DNA from: Paramacrobiotus richtersi
Taxonomy: Eukaryota > Tardigrada > Eutardigrada > Parachela > Macrobiotidae
Length of the DNA: 64,000 nucleotides
Direction of reading: 5' to 3'
NCBI GenBank assembly: GCA_034698045.1
Contig: JAQGAU010000010.1
Coordinates: 1 to 64,000 of the forward strand
This document shows positions 1-11,997 of the stretch, one piece after another; position 1 is the first letter of the stretch, and the number at the start of each line of letters is the position of its first letter. A program made the position numbers and the translations under genes. The notes under the pieces were generated by a model. It worked only from the letters and a program-made list of their open reading frames with translations. It ran no database searches and was not told where the DNA came from.

Positions 1-207
1 ACATACGAATTGCACAAGGTGTCCACGCACGTTACATCAATCGAGAGCGGCTTCCCGCGCTCCCAAGCAGTGTAGGTGATGACGTCTGGCTTTTTATTAT
101 TATTATGAGTTTTGCCTTGGTCTTTGATGAACCAGTAAACCAGCTGAATTTGCTGGTAATTTCAATATTATGATGTGACCATGCTGTTGTAGTTTCATGA
201 CTGATAA

Positions 208-605
208 GTAAGCTATTTCTCAGGACAGATTCGCACGCATATGGGAGCTACATGAATAAATTCTCCTAAATGAAAGAAGCACATAGCTATTTTTTATTTT
301 GCATCCACTACAAATGGTAAAGCGTTATGAATGTTCAAAGTTATCAATGTGTGACTTGACTTAACATAACGGTCTATGAGTGATCTATGTCCTATGTGAC
401 AAGATTACGATCTAAATCAGATTGTCCAATCACCCATAGACCGCTATGTTAAGTCAAGTCACACATTGATAACTTCTAAAATTCATAACGTTTTATCATT
501 TGTAGTGGATGCAAAATAAAAAGTAGCTATGTGCTTCTCACATTTACGAGAATTTATTGATGTAGCTCTCGTATGCGTGCAAATTTAGCCTGAGAAATAG
601 CTTAC
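208..605. repeat. Large foldback element, arms of about 175 bp
   Basis: Two long arms are inverted copies of each other: about 208-384 and 429-605, with a spacer of about 44 bp. The outer ends both read GTAAGCTATTTCTCAGG towards the centre, and the inner ends carry the shared GGTCTATG..GTGAT sequence. Arm identity is high but not perfect, so the copy is not brand new. No coding potential is seen. It resembles a foldback or long-TIR MITE. No clear target-site duplication was found at the ends. Confidence 0.8.
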
Positions 606-2380
606 GTTGTGAGTATCAACTAAGAGCTCGAGTGAAAGGAAGTCAGTACGTCAAGTACGCCGGCTTCTTGGAGAACCGTTAAGTCAAGTTTTGAACGGTT
701 TTGAACTTTACGGGACTTTGGGACTCGGTTCGGAGAGCGTAATTAACAAGCGTGGAAGAGATCTCATCGCAGTCACAGGAACAACGCTCTGTTTAAGGTG
801 AAAATTATCCATGTTGGTGTAAGATGGAAACGCGCTGTGTGGTATGGACACCGTCCCCGAATATCTGCCGGATTAGATGACATCTTCCTGCTTACACAAG
901 TCTGTTTTTCTACCGGAATATGTGTGTAAACACGTATAATACCATGATACAGCAATTAACACAGCGCTTGACATAACAATGACAACGGAATGACCTTGGT
1001 ATGTTGTTCCAGGAAATTCTGCTGTGGACTCCATCTGTTTGAAGTAAACAAGGTTCAGGAGTGTGGCAGTTGGTACCCGGAGGTAGTAGCAGGAAGGCCG
1101 GCTGACCGACCACTGAAATCGGCAGCAATCCACCTATGTCGAGCAGAAAGGTTATTTGTTCTACCCGTTGCCAGTGGAGAGGATGGGACATTCGACGATC
1201 CGCTTTCGTCAAGGTTTCACTGGCGGCAGCTTCGGCATCCAAGGGGCACTGCGGGACCAACGGCTTTCATTCAGCTCGGCTCGGGTTTCGTTGTTGGGAC
1301 CGGCGATGAAGACAGTATGTAATAACTAGCAAGTCATTTGTTCTGTTCGCGTACTCTTCAACTTTCAAGAAACAGCTGTTACCTTACATTTTTCACAAGT
1401 TCCATTCAACGGTGCAATACAATTTTATTTGTATCTTCAGCAAATGCGAACCCTCGGCCTCATATTCAATCTCTACCATGCGTTAACATTGCTGTGATGC
1501 AGGATCTTCCCTCTCGAGTCTCGACCAGGACGGGCAGCGACGTCCTGGAAGCAGTGGAAGCCCAGTCGCCGGAGCCCTACAAATTGCCGCAACCCATTAC
1601 TATTCAGTGCAGCAAAGAAAACGTGACCTTTTCCGACATGGAGTTCAACCAGTCAAATGCTCTCGAGGCCGCGCTATATGGCGACAACTCTATTAAACGC
1701 CGCAGTATTGTTCGCGATGTGCACACATGGATTTTGCTACAGCCACATTAAGTCAGCAAGCGGTTATGGGGTGCTGGTATCAAAGTACAGTGTAGCTGGC
1801 AGACAGGTCTGCAGGTCTCCGATGCCGAACCAGAGCTGATCGAATTCACTAGCTTATTCTATTCAACTGGCGCTAGTCGGGCATGTCGGTCGGGTTTCCT
1901 GGGCTTCCTGAATGATGCAGCCGCGTCCTCCAACCTACTTAGATTTTCAAAGAGTTCTTCCGAATACGAGTCCTTTCTGCTAATATGTACTCACGATGAA
2001 AGATGTTTGTGGCTAGAATAGCGACATTGTCTGTTACATTGGTTGTTGTTCCAGAAATACAATTCACATACAAGCATACTGTTTATGGCATGCACTCTTG
2101 GTTCGTGTTACGAGATTCCGGATTGTTTTGTACATCTACCTCGTTGAGTGGATTTGTGCAGACTGGTTGGAATTCCTGTGCAACAGCCAGAGCGTGCCCG
2201 GTAAACATCCCTGCCGGGTAAGCACGTACTGCTCTACATATGTGCGCAAATGCAGTATGATCCTTTAGATTTCTATATTATGTCCGGCACAACCGCTCAC
2301 TGTTCGTCAGCTAAACAATCAGCTTATGGAGTACAGAAAACTTTGCGTAAGTACCGCCGTGCATAACTGCTGTTTGCAAT
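606..2380. other. Stretch with no convincing gene model
   Basis: Several overlapping open frames exist on both strands around 870-1320, none with a recognisable domain. One minus frame (about 1020-873) contains a hydrophobic run that could be a single membrane helix. I could not build a spliced gene from them. Confidence 0.4.
1503..1751 (+). CDS. Possible coding exon, unknown product
   Basis: An 82-codon frame follows a plausible acceptor (GATGCAG before 1503) and ends at a TAA. The composition looks protein-like: it begins DLPSRVSTRTGSDVLEAVEA, continues through a cysteine (TIQCSK) and acidic segments, and ends HTWILLQPH. I recognise no family and could not find neighbouring exons with matching phase. 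It may be a terminal exon, a gene fragment or chance. Confidence is low. Confidence 0.25.
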   Translation, partial: DLPSRVSTRTGSDVLEAVEAQSPEPYKLPQPITIQCSKENVTFSDMEFNQSNALEAALYGDNSIKRRSIVRDVHTWILLQPH

Positions 2381-2416
2381 AAAGTATGTGCCCAAGCAGC
2401 CCAATGCACATAGTTA

Positions 2417-2620
2417 ATGCAGCATGTAACGTGCGTCGACACCGTCTGCCAATCCCATGTGAAGTCTACCGCAGCCTCCCCCGCTGCCGCTGTCGAGCAG
2501 GCAGAGAAGAAGAAACGGAGGCTTTATTCTTCTTTAGAAGGGCGGTGCATGTTCGAGCCGCTTGGATTCGAGACATTCGGAGCGTGGAGATCGACGTGGG
2601 GCCATAAAATGATAACCTAA
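2417..2620 (+). mobile_element. Fragment resembling the C-terminal end of a reverse-transcriptase polyprotein
   Basis: A 67-residue frame contains CVDTVCQSHV, then AEKKKRRLYSSL and FEPLGFETFGAW. From memory, the pattern of an alanine-rich stretch, AExKKxxxYxxL and FxPxxxETxGxW is typical of the last part of reverse-transcriptase open frames in invertebrate retroelements. The rest of the element is not recognisable nearby, so this is a short broken fossil. The family (LINE or other) cannot be decided from this piece. Confidence 0.35.
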
Positions 2621-2760
2621 GTTATCTCAAACTGGAGTGCTTGTGGGCTTACCGGGACCTTCGGCTGTTATGGTGGTATCTGCTTACCATGGCTTATACG
2701 ACGAACAACGAGAACACACACGAGGTCACGCTCGACAATTTATTAGGGAACACACAAACA

Positions 2761-2811
2761 CTGACGGATGAGGAAAAGGAAATTGATCGTTCCTTTTCCT
2801 CATCCGATCAG
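2761..2811. repeat. Perfect-stem hairpin
   Basis: CTGAcGGATGAGGAAAAGGAA is followed after 8 bases by its near-complete inverse TTCCTTTTCCTCATCCgATCAG. The stem is about 20 bp with one mismatch or bulge near the base. No protein frame needs it. The role is unknown; it could be an RNA hairpin or a tiny foldback. Confidence 0.6.
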
Positions 2812-3734
2812 GGAAATAGCGCAGCGCTTAAAGGAGAACACAGGTGAACCGCGATCCCATGAGTACCTACGCCAGGACTGTCCCTCGAAATCCAGAGTGG
2901 AAATGCGGCATCCGTCCTCTGTACCATGGACGGAAGCGAACGTTTAGAAGAGATCTCGTTGTTGTAATGTTTACGGTTTTAACTTGTTCGTATGCACTAT
3001 GTAACGAATTGCTAATAAAAGTCTGCAGCTGCGCTTGCACTTTCGCACTACCGTAGCGTTCCTGAGATACCTTGAATCAATAACGCAGCTTAAACCAAAA
3101 CTCACCTTCGACAGCAATAAGATATTTTAGCCAACGCGCTGCGCTCTTTAAAAAAACCCCTGGCCTTTTTTCAAGCTATCTCTGTCATTCTTCGAAATTC
3201 CCATCTGTATCATTAATATAAAAGTAACAAAATGTGCTTAGCCGCTGACGTTTCGATGAAACTTGATAGGGGACGTCAGTAATTGGTAGTACGTTTGGTA
3301 CTTACTTTTCTGTTATAATCGCCTGTACCATAACTGATGTACGTGCTGATACTGCTGAACCTGTTCTTCGATATAAAAATAAAACGGCTCGCGCGCTTGC
3401 TTGGTACTGAGGGCGAACTTTGCTGGTGGTGTTTACACGCCACATTATCGTCATCTTGTTGCTTTCTGTGACAGAAAATACGTGGTCCTAGGTACGGTTT
3501 AAACTATTTTTTTTCGAGCGTTTTCTTCCGAGCTGCCTGGAGCAGTCTCTTGTGGAGCCAGTTAATGTCTACTAATGCTGGTTAAAGGTTTCTCCATACG
3601 TGACACGTGCACACATTTTTTCAGTTCACAGCCCTGGCGTACCGTCAGTGATCAAAAAAGACATGGTGACGTTTCTAGAAAAAAACTGTTGAGCTTGTTT
3701 CATGTGCACCAAGCGCAATAAGTACACAGCACCG

Positions 3735-6204
3735 ATTCTAGCTCGAGCACTCATCATCATCAAGATGCAGTCGTGCCGGTGTGGAGAAGTCGCCCAATGT
3801 GTAATCCACCCGATTTCCTTCGCAGTCAAAAGGTCTGTAAATCTCTCTCTGGTTAACTCCCTGGTTTTGAAACGCATCATCCACCGAGTAAACTTCTCCT
3901 GTCGATCTGGGGGCCATTAGCGACGGATTGCGGATGAACCACTTGCGCAGCCACATGAAATGGCAACCGCAATGCAATGCCTTCGTATACGTGGCCTGAG
4001 CCTGTGGCATTTGTCGACCTCCATGTCGCTCGTACTCCATACTTAGGAGTTGCAGCTTGGGCAGGTCCATGAATGTCTCTTCTTCCAGCTGCGCAATGGT
4101 CGAAGAGCGGACCAGAATCACGCGGAGATTCTTGGAGTTTCTGAAATCGCCTTTCTTGATGTCCAGATTGTAGCACAGGGTTAGCTCCAAATGGAGCATG
4201 TTTTCCAGATTTAATGACACTAATTTGCCGGTGGATCGGCTATTCTTACAACTCCATAGTTCCAAACCAATTATCTGCAGCCGAAGATAGAACAGTGCTT
4301 AAGTTATTCGTGAATGTGTGACCTTTTCCGGACACCTTTTCCGCTCTTCATGAAATATTTTGAGCGAACCGAAAGTAACTTTACCTGTCGACGAATGGGA
4401 CGAAACATCAGCTCTGTCACCGTGTCGCGTCCATCATCAATATCCACACGAACTGGCCGTATGGGTGGTCGAGCCATGTTCGTCACCATTTCGCTGAGCT
4501 CGGCTGCAGTTAGACCCTTGCAGTCAATCTCCAAACCATGGGTCTCCGTGCAAGTTTCCGGCTGGTAGTACTCCCTGGAACATTTCGGGCCGAACGTCAA
4601 GTCGCACTGCGCTTGCTGCATTGGGGAGGTAGAAAACATCGACATCCAGCTGTCTGCGTCGGTGTGACCGGGTGTCGTTGCTGTGTTGACCGACACCGAG
4701 GATTCTGTCCGCGGTGACTCAGTAGTTGTTTTCTTAGTCGTTGTAGGAGTGTATGCCGTCGTCGCAATGGTCACTGTCGTTGAGTCAGTTCCTTCGTCGA
4801 AATCGCATCCATAAGCATTCTGTATTTTAGCCACGTCGAGGACACTCATTTGTCTCCGTTGTCCCATCAGGGCTTTCTTGACAGTCTTTTTTGGCACGAT
4901 TGTAGGCTTCGTGGCATTAGCTCCTGGAAGCCTTCGAGCGAAGTCAAAAGCACCGTAGTGCATAATGGAGTTCAGATCGTAGAACGTGTGGTACACTTGC
5001 ATTTCTGGTAGTTTTTGGAAATTAATTACAGCGTTGGGGAACTCGGGGTCGATGTTCTCTTGATAAATGTCCACGTAGTCATCGCGATCGGGACGGTTCT
5101 GCTCATGGAAGAGACCCAGTGCATGCAGAATTTCGTGCTGAATGTTACCTGGAATGTCGATACAGCCTTGCGATAACCGGATGTCTTGCGGTCCACCTTC
5201 GATCCTCTTACCGACTCGGGACCGACACCTGCAGGCACAATTTTTGTGACTTTTTACATGGATTCTTGTAATGATAAAACAAACTGTTTGCATATTGTAT
5301 GAATCCCAGTAAACTACTGCACATACATAGATCAAGGATTGAAAACCGACCAAAACCTGACACAATCAGGACCTGATACCCAGGACTAGGCAAGCGGATA
5401 GTCCAACAAGGTAGCAGTCACACAAAACCGAAACGCATTACTAAACCAATGTGGGGACCAAGGTCTAGAAAATAAGCTAGAAAATAAAAAATACCCGAAA
5501 GAATATGATACGGTGATGAAAACGCTGGAAGTAAAATAATATAAAATTTTAATCAACGATGGTATGTAACTTAGAACTATCCACCACTCACGATGATGAC
5601 CTCACTCGGATGATTGCAGTTGCGCCGTATTATAGGGCACTCACCCTTTATCGACTTTCCTGAAATATATGTAATTCGCTTGATCAGTTCGCGTGGTAAA
5701 TGTTATACACCGGTGTGTTTTAATCGAAATTATCTCCATCGCTTGCCGGATCCTGTTGACTGCGCTGCTGTCTGTGACAAATTATCTGTTAAAACACGTG
5801 CCCAAATGTAATGAGTACAGTTCTGAAAGATGCTGACCAAAGTTGGGGCTGATGACATAAGGGATTCCTTTGCCGCTATTTGGCCAGTAGTTCTGCTCGG
5901 TCAGTTTGCCAGTGTATCCCACGGCGCTGGCAAATGCACCATCTTCGACCTCTATTTCATCGTCAAGGTCACACAAGCCCACCTGAGATTCGCGAGACTC
6001 CAAAATTCGGCTGTCGATACGATCCTTCCAGTCTGAAAGAATTAACACTGTGACGATTACCACGATCAAACCAACGGTAGTAATGCGTGAAATACTAGGA
6101 AAGTGCACTCGCTCGTAGCGGGCACTGGGTGACTGAAGCGAAGAACGATTACGCGCACGATTTAATAAATTAATTATTTTAAATATTTGTTCAATATTAT
6201 CCAT
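3735..6204 (-). CDS. Type II transmembrane astacin metalloprotease with C-terminal leucine-rich region
   Basis: Four exons join in frame: 6204-5838, 5771-5645, 5228-4385 and 4274-3735, giving 625 residues. Exon 1 encodes a cytoplasmic N-terminus, a hydrophobic helix (ITTVGLIVVIVTVLIL) and the start of the catalytic domain (YWPNSGKGIPYVISPNF). Exon 2 gives the middle strands (MEIISIKTHRCITFTTRT). Exon 3 holds the zinc site HEILHALGLFHEQNRPDRD and the Met-turn SIMHYG, so the enzyme should be active. A Thr-rich linker follows. Exon 4 encodes leucine-rich repeats and an LRRCT-like cysteine cap (LHCGCHFMWLRKW ... FDCEGN). Astacins are zinc endopeptidases that act outside the cell; LRRs usually bind proteins. 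The usual CUB/EGF tail is absent, which is unusual. The helix near the N-terminus suggests anchoring at the plasma membrane with the protease outside. The ATG chosen is the first in exon 1; an upstream exon cannot be excluded. Confidence 0.85.
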
Positions 6205-6282
6205 AAATATTAGAAATAAACAATAATAGTGACCGACTGACGGAATGACACACAGACATCGAGATCCACTTGAGCTGACAAC

Positions 6283-6573
6283 CAGATTACCCGGCGCCTC
6301 ATATTCGCAAAAATATGGGAACTTTCCCCGTATGTAGTCCCAAATATACTAACCACTGTTAGTTTTTTTTGTTGGGTTCAATTCAAATAGTAAGGAGTTA
6401 TGGATTTTTGAAACCATTAACGGTTAACATGGCGGACTATGAGACGGCGGCGCAAGATGACGAGTCACACCAACTTTGAACCTCACAAAAAAATTAGCAG
6501 TGGTTAGTATATTTGGGACTACATACCGGGATAGTTCCCATATTTTTGCGAATATGAGGCGTCGGGTAATCTG
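6283..6573. mobile_element. Non-autonomous DNA element (MITE) with 80-bp inverted ends
   Basis: The outer 80 or so bases are inverted copies: 6283-6365 reads CAGATTACCCGGCGCCTCAT and onward, and 6490-6573 reads back the same sequence with a few changes. The central 120 bp has no coding frame. It sits just upstream of the astacin start at 6204, so it may lie in that gene's promoter or 5' UTR. Target-site duplications were not clear. Confidence 0.75.
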
Positions 6574-6793
6574 CTTGTGAGTATAGAGGACCTTCGCTTC
6601 GCTTCGGTCGATTAGATTCATGACAGCGCTCTCTGTAGTCCGGAACTAGTGAAACTACCGATGCATTAAATGTACTTATTATGCAAAACCAAGGAGTTTC
6701 ATGTTTTGGTTTGCTTCATATACAAAAACCGACAGCGAATCAAAGAGAAAACAAACAAGTCTCTGTAAGAAAAACTCATAGAACGCACATTAC

Positions 6794-6875
6794 CTTCTGG
6801 TAAAGTCGCAGCCTGCGAAGCGCCCAGCATAATCGCTGTGCAGTGAAGGAACAAAACAATATCCAGCCGATACAT
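6794..6875 (-). CDS. Orphan first exon encoding a signal peptide
   Basis: An ATG at 6875 opens MYRLDIVLFLHCTAIMLGAS followed by QAATLPEG, a textbook signal peptide with an AxA-like cleavage site. The exon ends at a good donor (GAAG/GTAATG) in phase 1. An AT-rich TTTAAA box lies about 50 bp upstream. No matching acceptor exon was found between here and the astacin gene, and a MITE sits in between. It could be an alternative first exon of the astacin gene or the remains of a lost gene. Confidence 0.35.
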
Positions 6876-7039
6876 TTTGTTAGCTGTAAAGGTTTCTGGC
6901 AATATCGACCCAAGAAGGTGGTTTAAATAAAGGTGAAGCCAGTTTAGGACGATGCCGTTCCGCAGTACCAGTTCCGTCAAACTAACTCGGAAGGAACATT
7001 TTGTTCGACTAGAACTAAAAAGCCGCCATGCACACACCG

Positions 7040-8570
7040 GTATGTCTATGAAAGCGTGCGAGAAATTTTGATAAAATCTCGAGATGAGATTTCAACTTAC
7101 GAGTAGTACATTTGATGAACTGACGTAATGCAGTAATTACTCACGGTACACATCTTTTGACCTTGATGGAAGTTTGCGGTGGATGCGCTGGTAGATTACT
7201 CGTTATTGTGACGTACGATTGATCCGTGAGTACTTATGAATGTTAACGTCGTTTTTCGCTGCTACTGATTTATTTAAAGTATCCAGCAGATGAATAACCA
7301 CGTACTACCACGGTGCTTTAAATATAAGTCGCCATTCATATAGTAAACTCATTTCAGTGTAAAGCAACGCTACCTGCAAGATGCACTTGTTTGTTACAAA
7401 ATCGTGTTTATTGCTGTACCATAGTATGACATGCGTTAAAACGACAATTACAAACCTGATTTCGGTTTACACTGAAATATGATATTTTCCACAGTACCAA
7501 TGCGCTGTTTGTTTTACTATTGCGCCTTTTGCCAGTGAAACGGGTGAACATAAGCTTTGTACATTTTTATTATTATTATTACTTCACAAGAGCAGACAAC
7601 CCGTCAGGGACTTCAAGTCTGCTCGACGTTGCTCTGTAAGAACCCGTCATTGCAACTGCGACGGGCGCAATCTGTCAAGTTAGACGCGATCAGCAATAAC
7701 TTCGACAGCGATTTCGCCACTTTAATGATCATACACATGCTGGAAGCTGTATTATATCGAGAAATGAAACGGAACGTTTAGGAGAAAAGAATGCCAACAA
7801 ACATTACATATCGCCTTGCGATTGTTTATGCGTGTGCATGTGAAACATCGTTTATTAAAGACAGGAATATATATTGGACTTTAGACTGGACTTTGATCCT
7901 AACATTATTGCATTGCCTAACTGGACTTTGATCCTGCAGAAATGCTGCAGAAAAAGCTTTTGCGCTTAAAATGTGGAAATACCGAACGATTCTTGACAGT
8001 TGTTATTTTGTTCCTTTGGCAGGGGAGTCTTTCGGAACTTGGTGTGAAGCGGCTGTTTTATTGTTTAAAGAGATCAGCAAGAAATTGTTTTTGAAAACGG
8101 GGAAAGCCGTTCGACTTGTTTTCTGTTTCAACGTTTAAGTTTAGAAATCATGCGCGGTAACGCCCAGTTGATTACGAGCACTGTTCCTTGTCGTGCGGAT
8201 TGGAATAAGTTTTTTATTTGATGCTTTCTTTTATGTAGATATTACTACGGCATCTGGGTGAGCCAATAAATTCTACTTTGATCCTAACATATTACTGGAT
8301 ATCGAAACGCCCGACAAAACAACGAACACACCTAATAGTGTACCACTTTTAATACATTTAACTGTGTCCTTGTTTGATTTGAACGACGACGTTAGATTTT
8401 GTCTCATCTCGGCTCCAAGTTGCCGCTACGTATTTCAGCGATTGTAATTTTTGAACCGGCAGCATCATCGACATTAAAAAACAAAAACAACAACCAATCA
8501 ATGAACAATAACTAACAAAATGATCTTCACCAGCAACAGTACAAACTGTTCTGGAACTGCGGCTAAATAA
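7040..8570. other. No convincing gene; repeat-bearing intergenic DNA
   Basis: Only short, domain-free frames are present. The stretch carries a repeated phrase CTTTGATCCTAACA (about 7893, 8276) and one copy of a 180-bp dispersed repeat (8095-8277, listed separately). Confidence 0.5.
8095..8277 (+). repeat. Dispersed repeat, copy 1 (second copy at 11745)
   Basis: The stretch with TTTCAACGTTTAAG, AGAAATCATGCG, GGTAACGCCC, TTATGTAGATATTA and CCAATAAAT recurs in the same order and orientation at 11745-11940. Both copies end in an AATAAA-like signal, so they may be duplicated 3' untranslated regions or short retrocopies. No protein frame is shared. Confidence 0.65.
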
Positions 8571-8574
8571 ATTT

Positions 8575-8616
8575 CAGTGGCGAATCTAGACCGAACGCCA
8601 GGGAGGGGCATGGAAG
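8575..8616 (+). mobile_element. hAT-like transposon end, remnant
   Basis: CAGTGGCGAATCTAGA followed by GCCAGGGAGGGGC matches the terminal style of many hAT elements (CAGNGGCG..). Only one end is visible and no transposase is found nearby. Confidence 0.35.
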
Positions 8617-9594
8617 TCTTAAAATCTTTAGTGCAGCAACGTCATGCGCGCAGCGCGAAACAAATATAGCAAAAATACCAGGACAACTGCGCAAAGCGCG
8701 GAAATTCTTGAGCTTTTTCTCTTGAACTGGCTCGCAAAGTTCATCCAAACACGGCACTTACAGAAAACTCTTTGTCCCGCCTCTGTGTTGTAAGTAGATG
8801 GATCATACAAGTTCGCGCGAAGCGCGAAAAATTTTGAGTTTTTCAGCTGAAAGTCAGTTTGAATCCTCATTCTGTGCACCGAAAATAGGACCCGAAGATT
8901 TGCTAACAGAATCACAAACAGGTTAAAAATCGCGGACAAAAGATGGTTGGTCTCCACTTTTGCAGAGTCCACTATCAGCTTCAGTTACAGTGCATACCCG
9001 TTTTGGAACCAAGCTTTCAGCATTGACAGTTGCGTCTCAGACATTTTATTTTGAATTTCCAAAAAGTTACATTACTGACTGCCCTCTCACAGCGTATCGG
9101 ATTTGGAAAACAGAGTTCAACGATATCACACCGTTACATTAATGATACAGCAGGTCGACAGGTCACATTATACATCGTTGACAGGATTAGAAATCTATTT
9201 GGTTAATAAGAAAGAGTAACCGAATAAGTCCAGAAAAGGAACCTTTTACCAGTAACGATGGCCTTGCACTGCTATGCAGTTGGGCTATCTATGAACTAAG
9301 CGACATGTCTATGGTACTTGTTATATTATCGCTAGATTCGCTACTGTACTGTACCATACGCCGGTATAGGGTGATAATTTGTTCTGCAGTATTTTATGCT
9401 TCCAATGTGCAGATTGGGTGTAGACGGCATTAAGTACAAGCCGAGGTAAACTACTTTGCGATAATACTGACAGAACTAACGATATTCTAAACGATTTGCG
9501 AACAGTTTCTGCAAAATGCAGCAATGCTCCCCCCTTTGCTTTAATTTCAGGCACAGACTGGATTTTTTGCCGTATCCCTCCCTTGTCATTTTTT

Positions 9595-9659
9595 TACGAC
9601 CGATTCGAAGGCCAGGGAGGGGCGGCCGCCCCTTCGCCCCTCCCTTAAATTCGCCCCTG
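9595..9659 (-). mobile_element. hAT-like transposon end, remnant
   Basis: On the minus strand the end reads CAGGGGCGAATTTAAGGG, again a hAT-style terminus, followed by the GC-rich GGGCGGCCGCCCC palindrome and GCCAGGGAGGGGC in inverted context. The flanking 8 bp do not match those of the fragment at 8575, so the two are probably separate insertions. Confidence 0.4.
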
Positions 9660-9664
9660 TGCGG

Positions 9665-11740
9665 CTTAAACTGTGGGTCCGAACGGAACAATGTATTGGC
9701 TTACTTATGCGTTGTAAAAGTCATGGGATGACTGTTGTGGGAAGGGGAACGTCATAAAAGAACAGTCGTCTGGGTTTTGCGAAAGAAAAATATTTCTGGG
9801 TGAGCAAAATCTACTTTTTGTCTTTATTAGGAGTGTCTCGCCGGCAAAAGTGCTTATCCGCCGGACGCTGCATTCACCACTGGAAAGCTTCGAATCTTCG
9901 AGCCTTCGATATGGCAAGGCGACTTGTACATTTGTCTAACGACTTAACCCGTCACCGCTCGATACTACAAGGAATGCGAGTTAGAATTGTACTTGCGAAT
10001 TCCCCGGCAGAAAACCGCAATCAAAACAAGGCTGTGTGAGAGCCACCGGCTTTACTTTACGAGCAGCGTTCCCCTTTTAAAGATGCCTGTTTTTAGAGGG
10101 CGCTGGTTGTCAGGCAACTTTGAAAAGCTGTTTGGATAGACTGTCGCTTTGCTTACTGGCTTCCTTGTCTGCTGGTACTACGAAATTTGCTTAGTTTGTC
10201 GGTACCACAGCACTGCACACCGGTTTTCCTCGACTTGTGTAACAACCAACCGACTTGTGTAAGAGTCCATTCATGTTGATTTCTACCTTGTAGCTTCTAC
10301 CTGGACAGGCAGGCGTGGTTTGAGTAGAGATCAGATGCTCCTGTAGGGCAACATTTTGCGTTGATGCAGTTTTCTATGCTAACGCTAGCCCCGCTAGCCC
10401 CGCTGGTTTCCCGCATTGATGGTTTGATGGCTCTAGATCAAATGGATGGTTCGGGGGCTGATGATGTAGAAACAACACAAACTGCGTTTCCATCCTAAAT
10501 CCCAAAACGGATTTTTTTAGTCTTTTTATAACGGCTTGTCCGAATGAATTACGAAATGATCTACACTGACCAGCAATTTAACACCGAGATGAATAAACAC
10601 AGACCTTCGACGGCTTTAATATCCCTGTACAGAGCCATGCATTGCCGGTATCTATTTACAAAGCTGTTACAAGCATGTCGCACAGTGCAACACCCAGTTC
10701 ATCGTATCGGTGGGTGGACGTCTAACGTTGTACTGTGCAGTTGCACTCTTTCACAGTTACGGTACCAGCGATCCGAAACGTATGATGTCACATTTCAGGC
10801 GCAAATCTTTTATGACGGCTCAATAATAATGATGATGATACAGCATCCGCAGTTCGCCGCTTGCTCCAGCTCCAGTGGGTCCATCGTCACAGAAACTATA
10901 CAGTCGTTTAAGCAGCTGAACCTTACGGTACTTTGAATAAAATAGGTGTTCGGGTAACTGAACCTAAGTTTAGTAAATAAAACAACTAAGCAAGTAAGGC
11001 AACGCATATGAAACCATATTTGTGGCGTTATTATATTTGAAAAGATTTCTTCACAGTGTAAAATGTTGAACAAGATTCCATTCTGATAGAATCACAACAT
11101 ACCGTAATTTCCGGGCAGCTTTCGACTTGCACGAAGAGTAGTGCGATCGCCGGAGGAACGTTAGCTTAATTTAGTCAGAGAAGTAGCGAAATTCTTATAT
11201 TTCAGCCAGAATGTTCGGGACATGGACGTTGCAAAGGCTTTTTATGTATTACTGCACTGCTGTGCATTCGACAACAGTTATCCAGGTGTTGCTTTGTCTT
11301 GCTTAATCAGAGCCGAACAGTAGCGAACAAACATTGTACTGGACAGAACGCAGGCTTAGTCTGTTTATCGTTATCACCCCTTTCGTTTTCGATGCGCGTT
11401 GATTTGCATGGTGAAGGAATCATGTGCTGTTTACGTGAAATTTACCTGCGCTATCTGCGTTTTGTGTTGTGACTCACGAGATGTTTACAAGAAGCTGGCA
11501 GCAACATTGAATAATTAGCCACTTATCGCCAGTTACCTTGAATAACCTAGCGAGCTGTGTTATCGGTCTGCGAGCGAATTCGATTGTTCACAGTAAATAC
11601 ACGTCACATGTGACAAGTGTTATTGTGAGTTTCATGTAAACAGCATGTTTTCTCTTCAAGAGGCAGGCAGGTGGCTTGTCAGTTCAAATCGGGAGACATC
11701 GTCTACCGATTGTTTCGTCTCAGAAATCAGGTGATACGCG
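9665..11740. other. No convincing gene
   Basis: The longest frame (10544-10936, plus) has no domain, no signal peptide and irregular composition, with a low-complexity MMMIQ/SSSSG stretch. Others overlap on the opposite strand. I see no splice-consistent model. Confidence 0.45.
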
Positions 11741-11744
11741 CCGG

Positions 11745-11940
11745 GCGAAAGCTTTCCAAGAGCAGCTGTTTACTTTTTGTCAGAATTTTTTTGTTTCAAC
11801 GTTTAAGCGTAGAAATCATGCGTGGTAACGCCCTTTTGATTACGACCACCGTTCCATGTCGTGCTGTTGGAATAGGGTTTTCATTTGACTGGATTGTTTT
11901 ATGTAGATATTAGTACGACATCTGGGTTAACCAATAAATG
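11745..11940 (+). repeat. Dispersed repeat, copy 2 (first copy at 8095)
   Basis: It shares the ordered blocks of the 8095 copy, ending TTATGTAGATATTAG, CATCTGGG and CCAATAAATG. The copies differ by scattered substitutions and small indels, so the duplication is old. Confidence 0.65.
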
Positions 11941-11997
11941 ACATGTAAGAATGATTTCAGCCACGGGTGAATTGTGCGCACTAGTACCTTACGATCA

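Noticed and set aside
8575-9659. A single 1.1-kb hAT element bounded by the two hAT-like ends
   Set aside because: The flanking 8-bp sequences differ and the ends are not good inverted copies, so two separate remnants are more likely.
10544-10936. 130-codon frame as a gene
   Set aside because: No domain, odd composition, no splice or promoter support.
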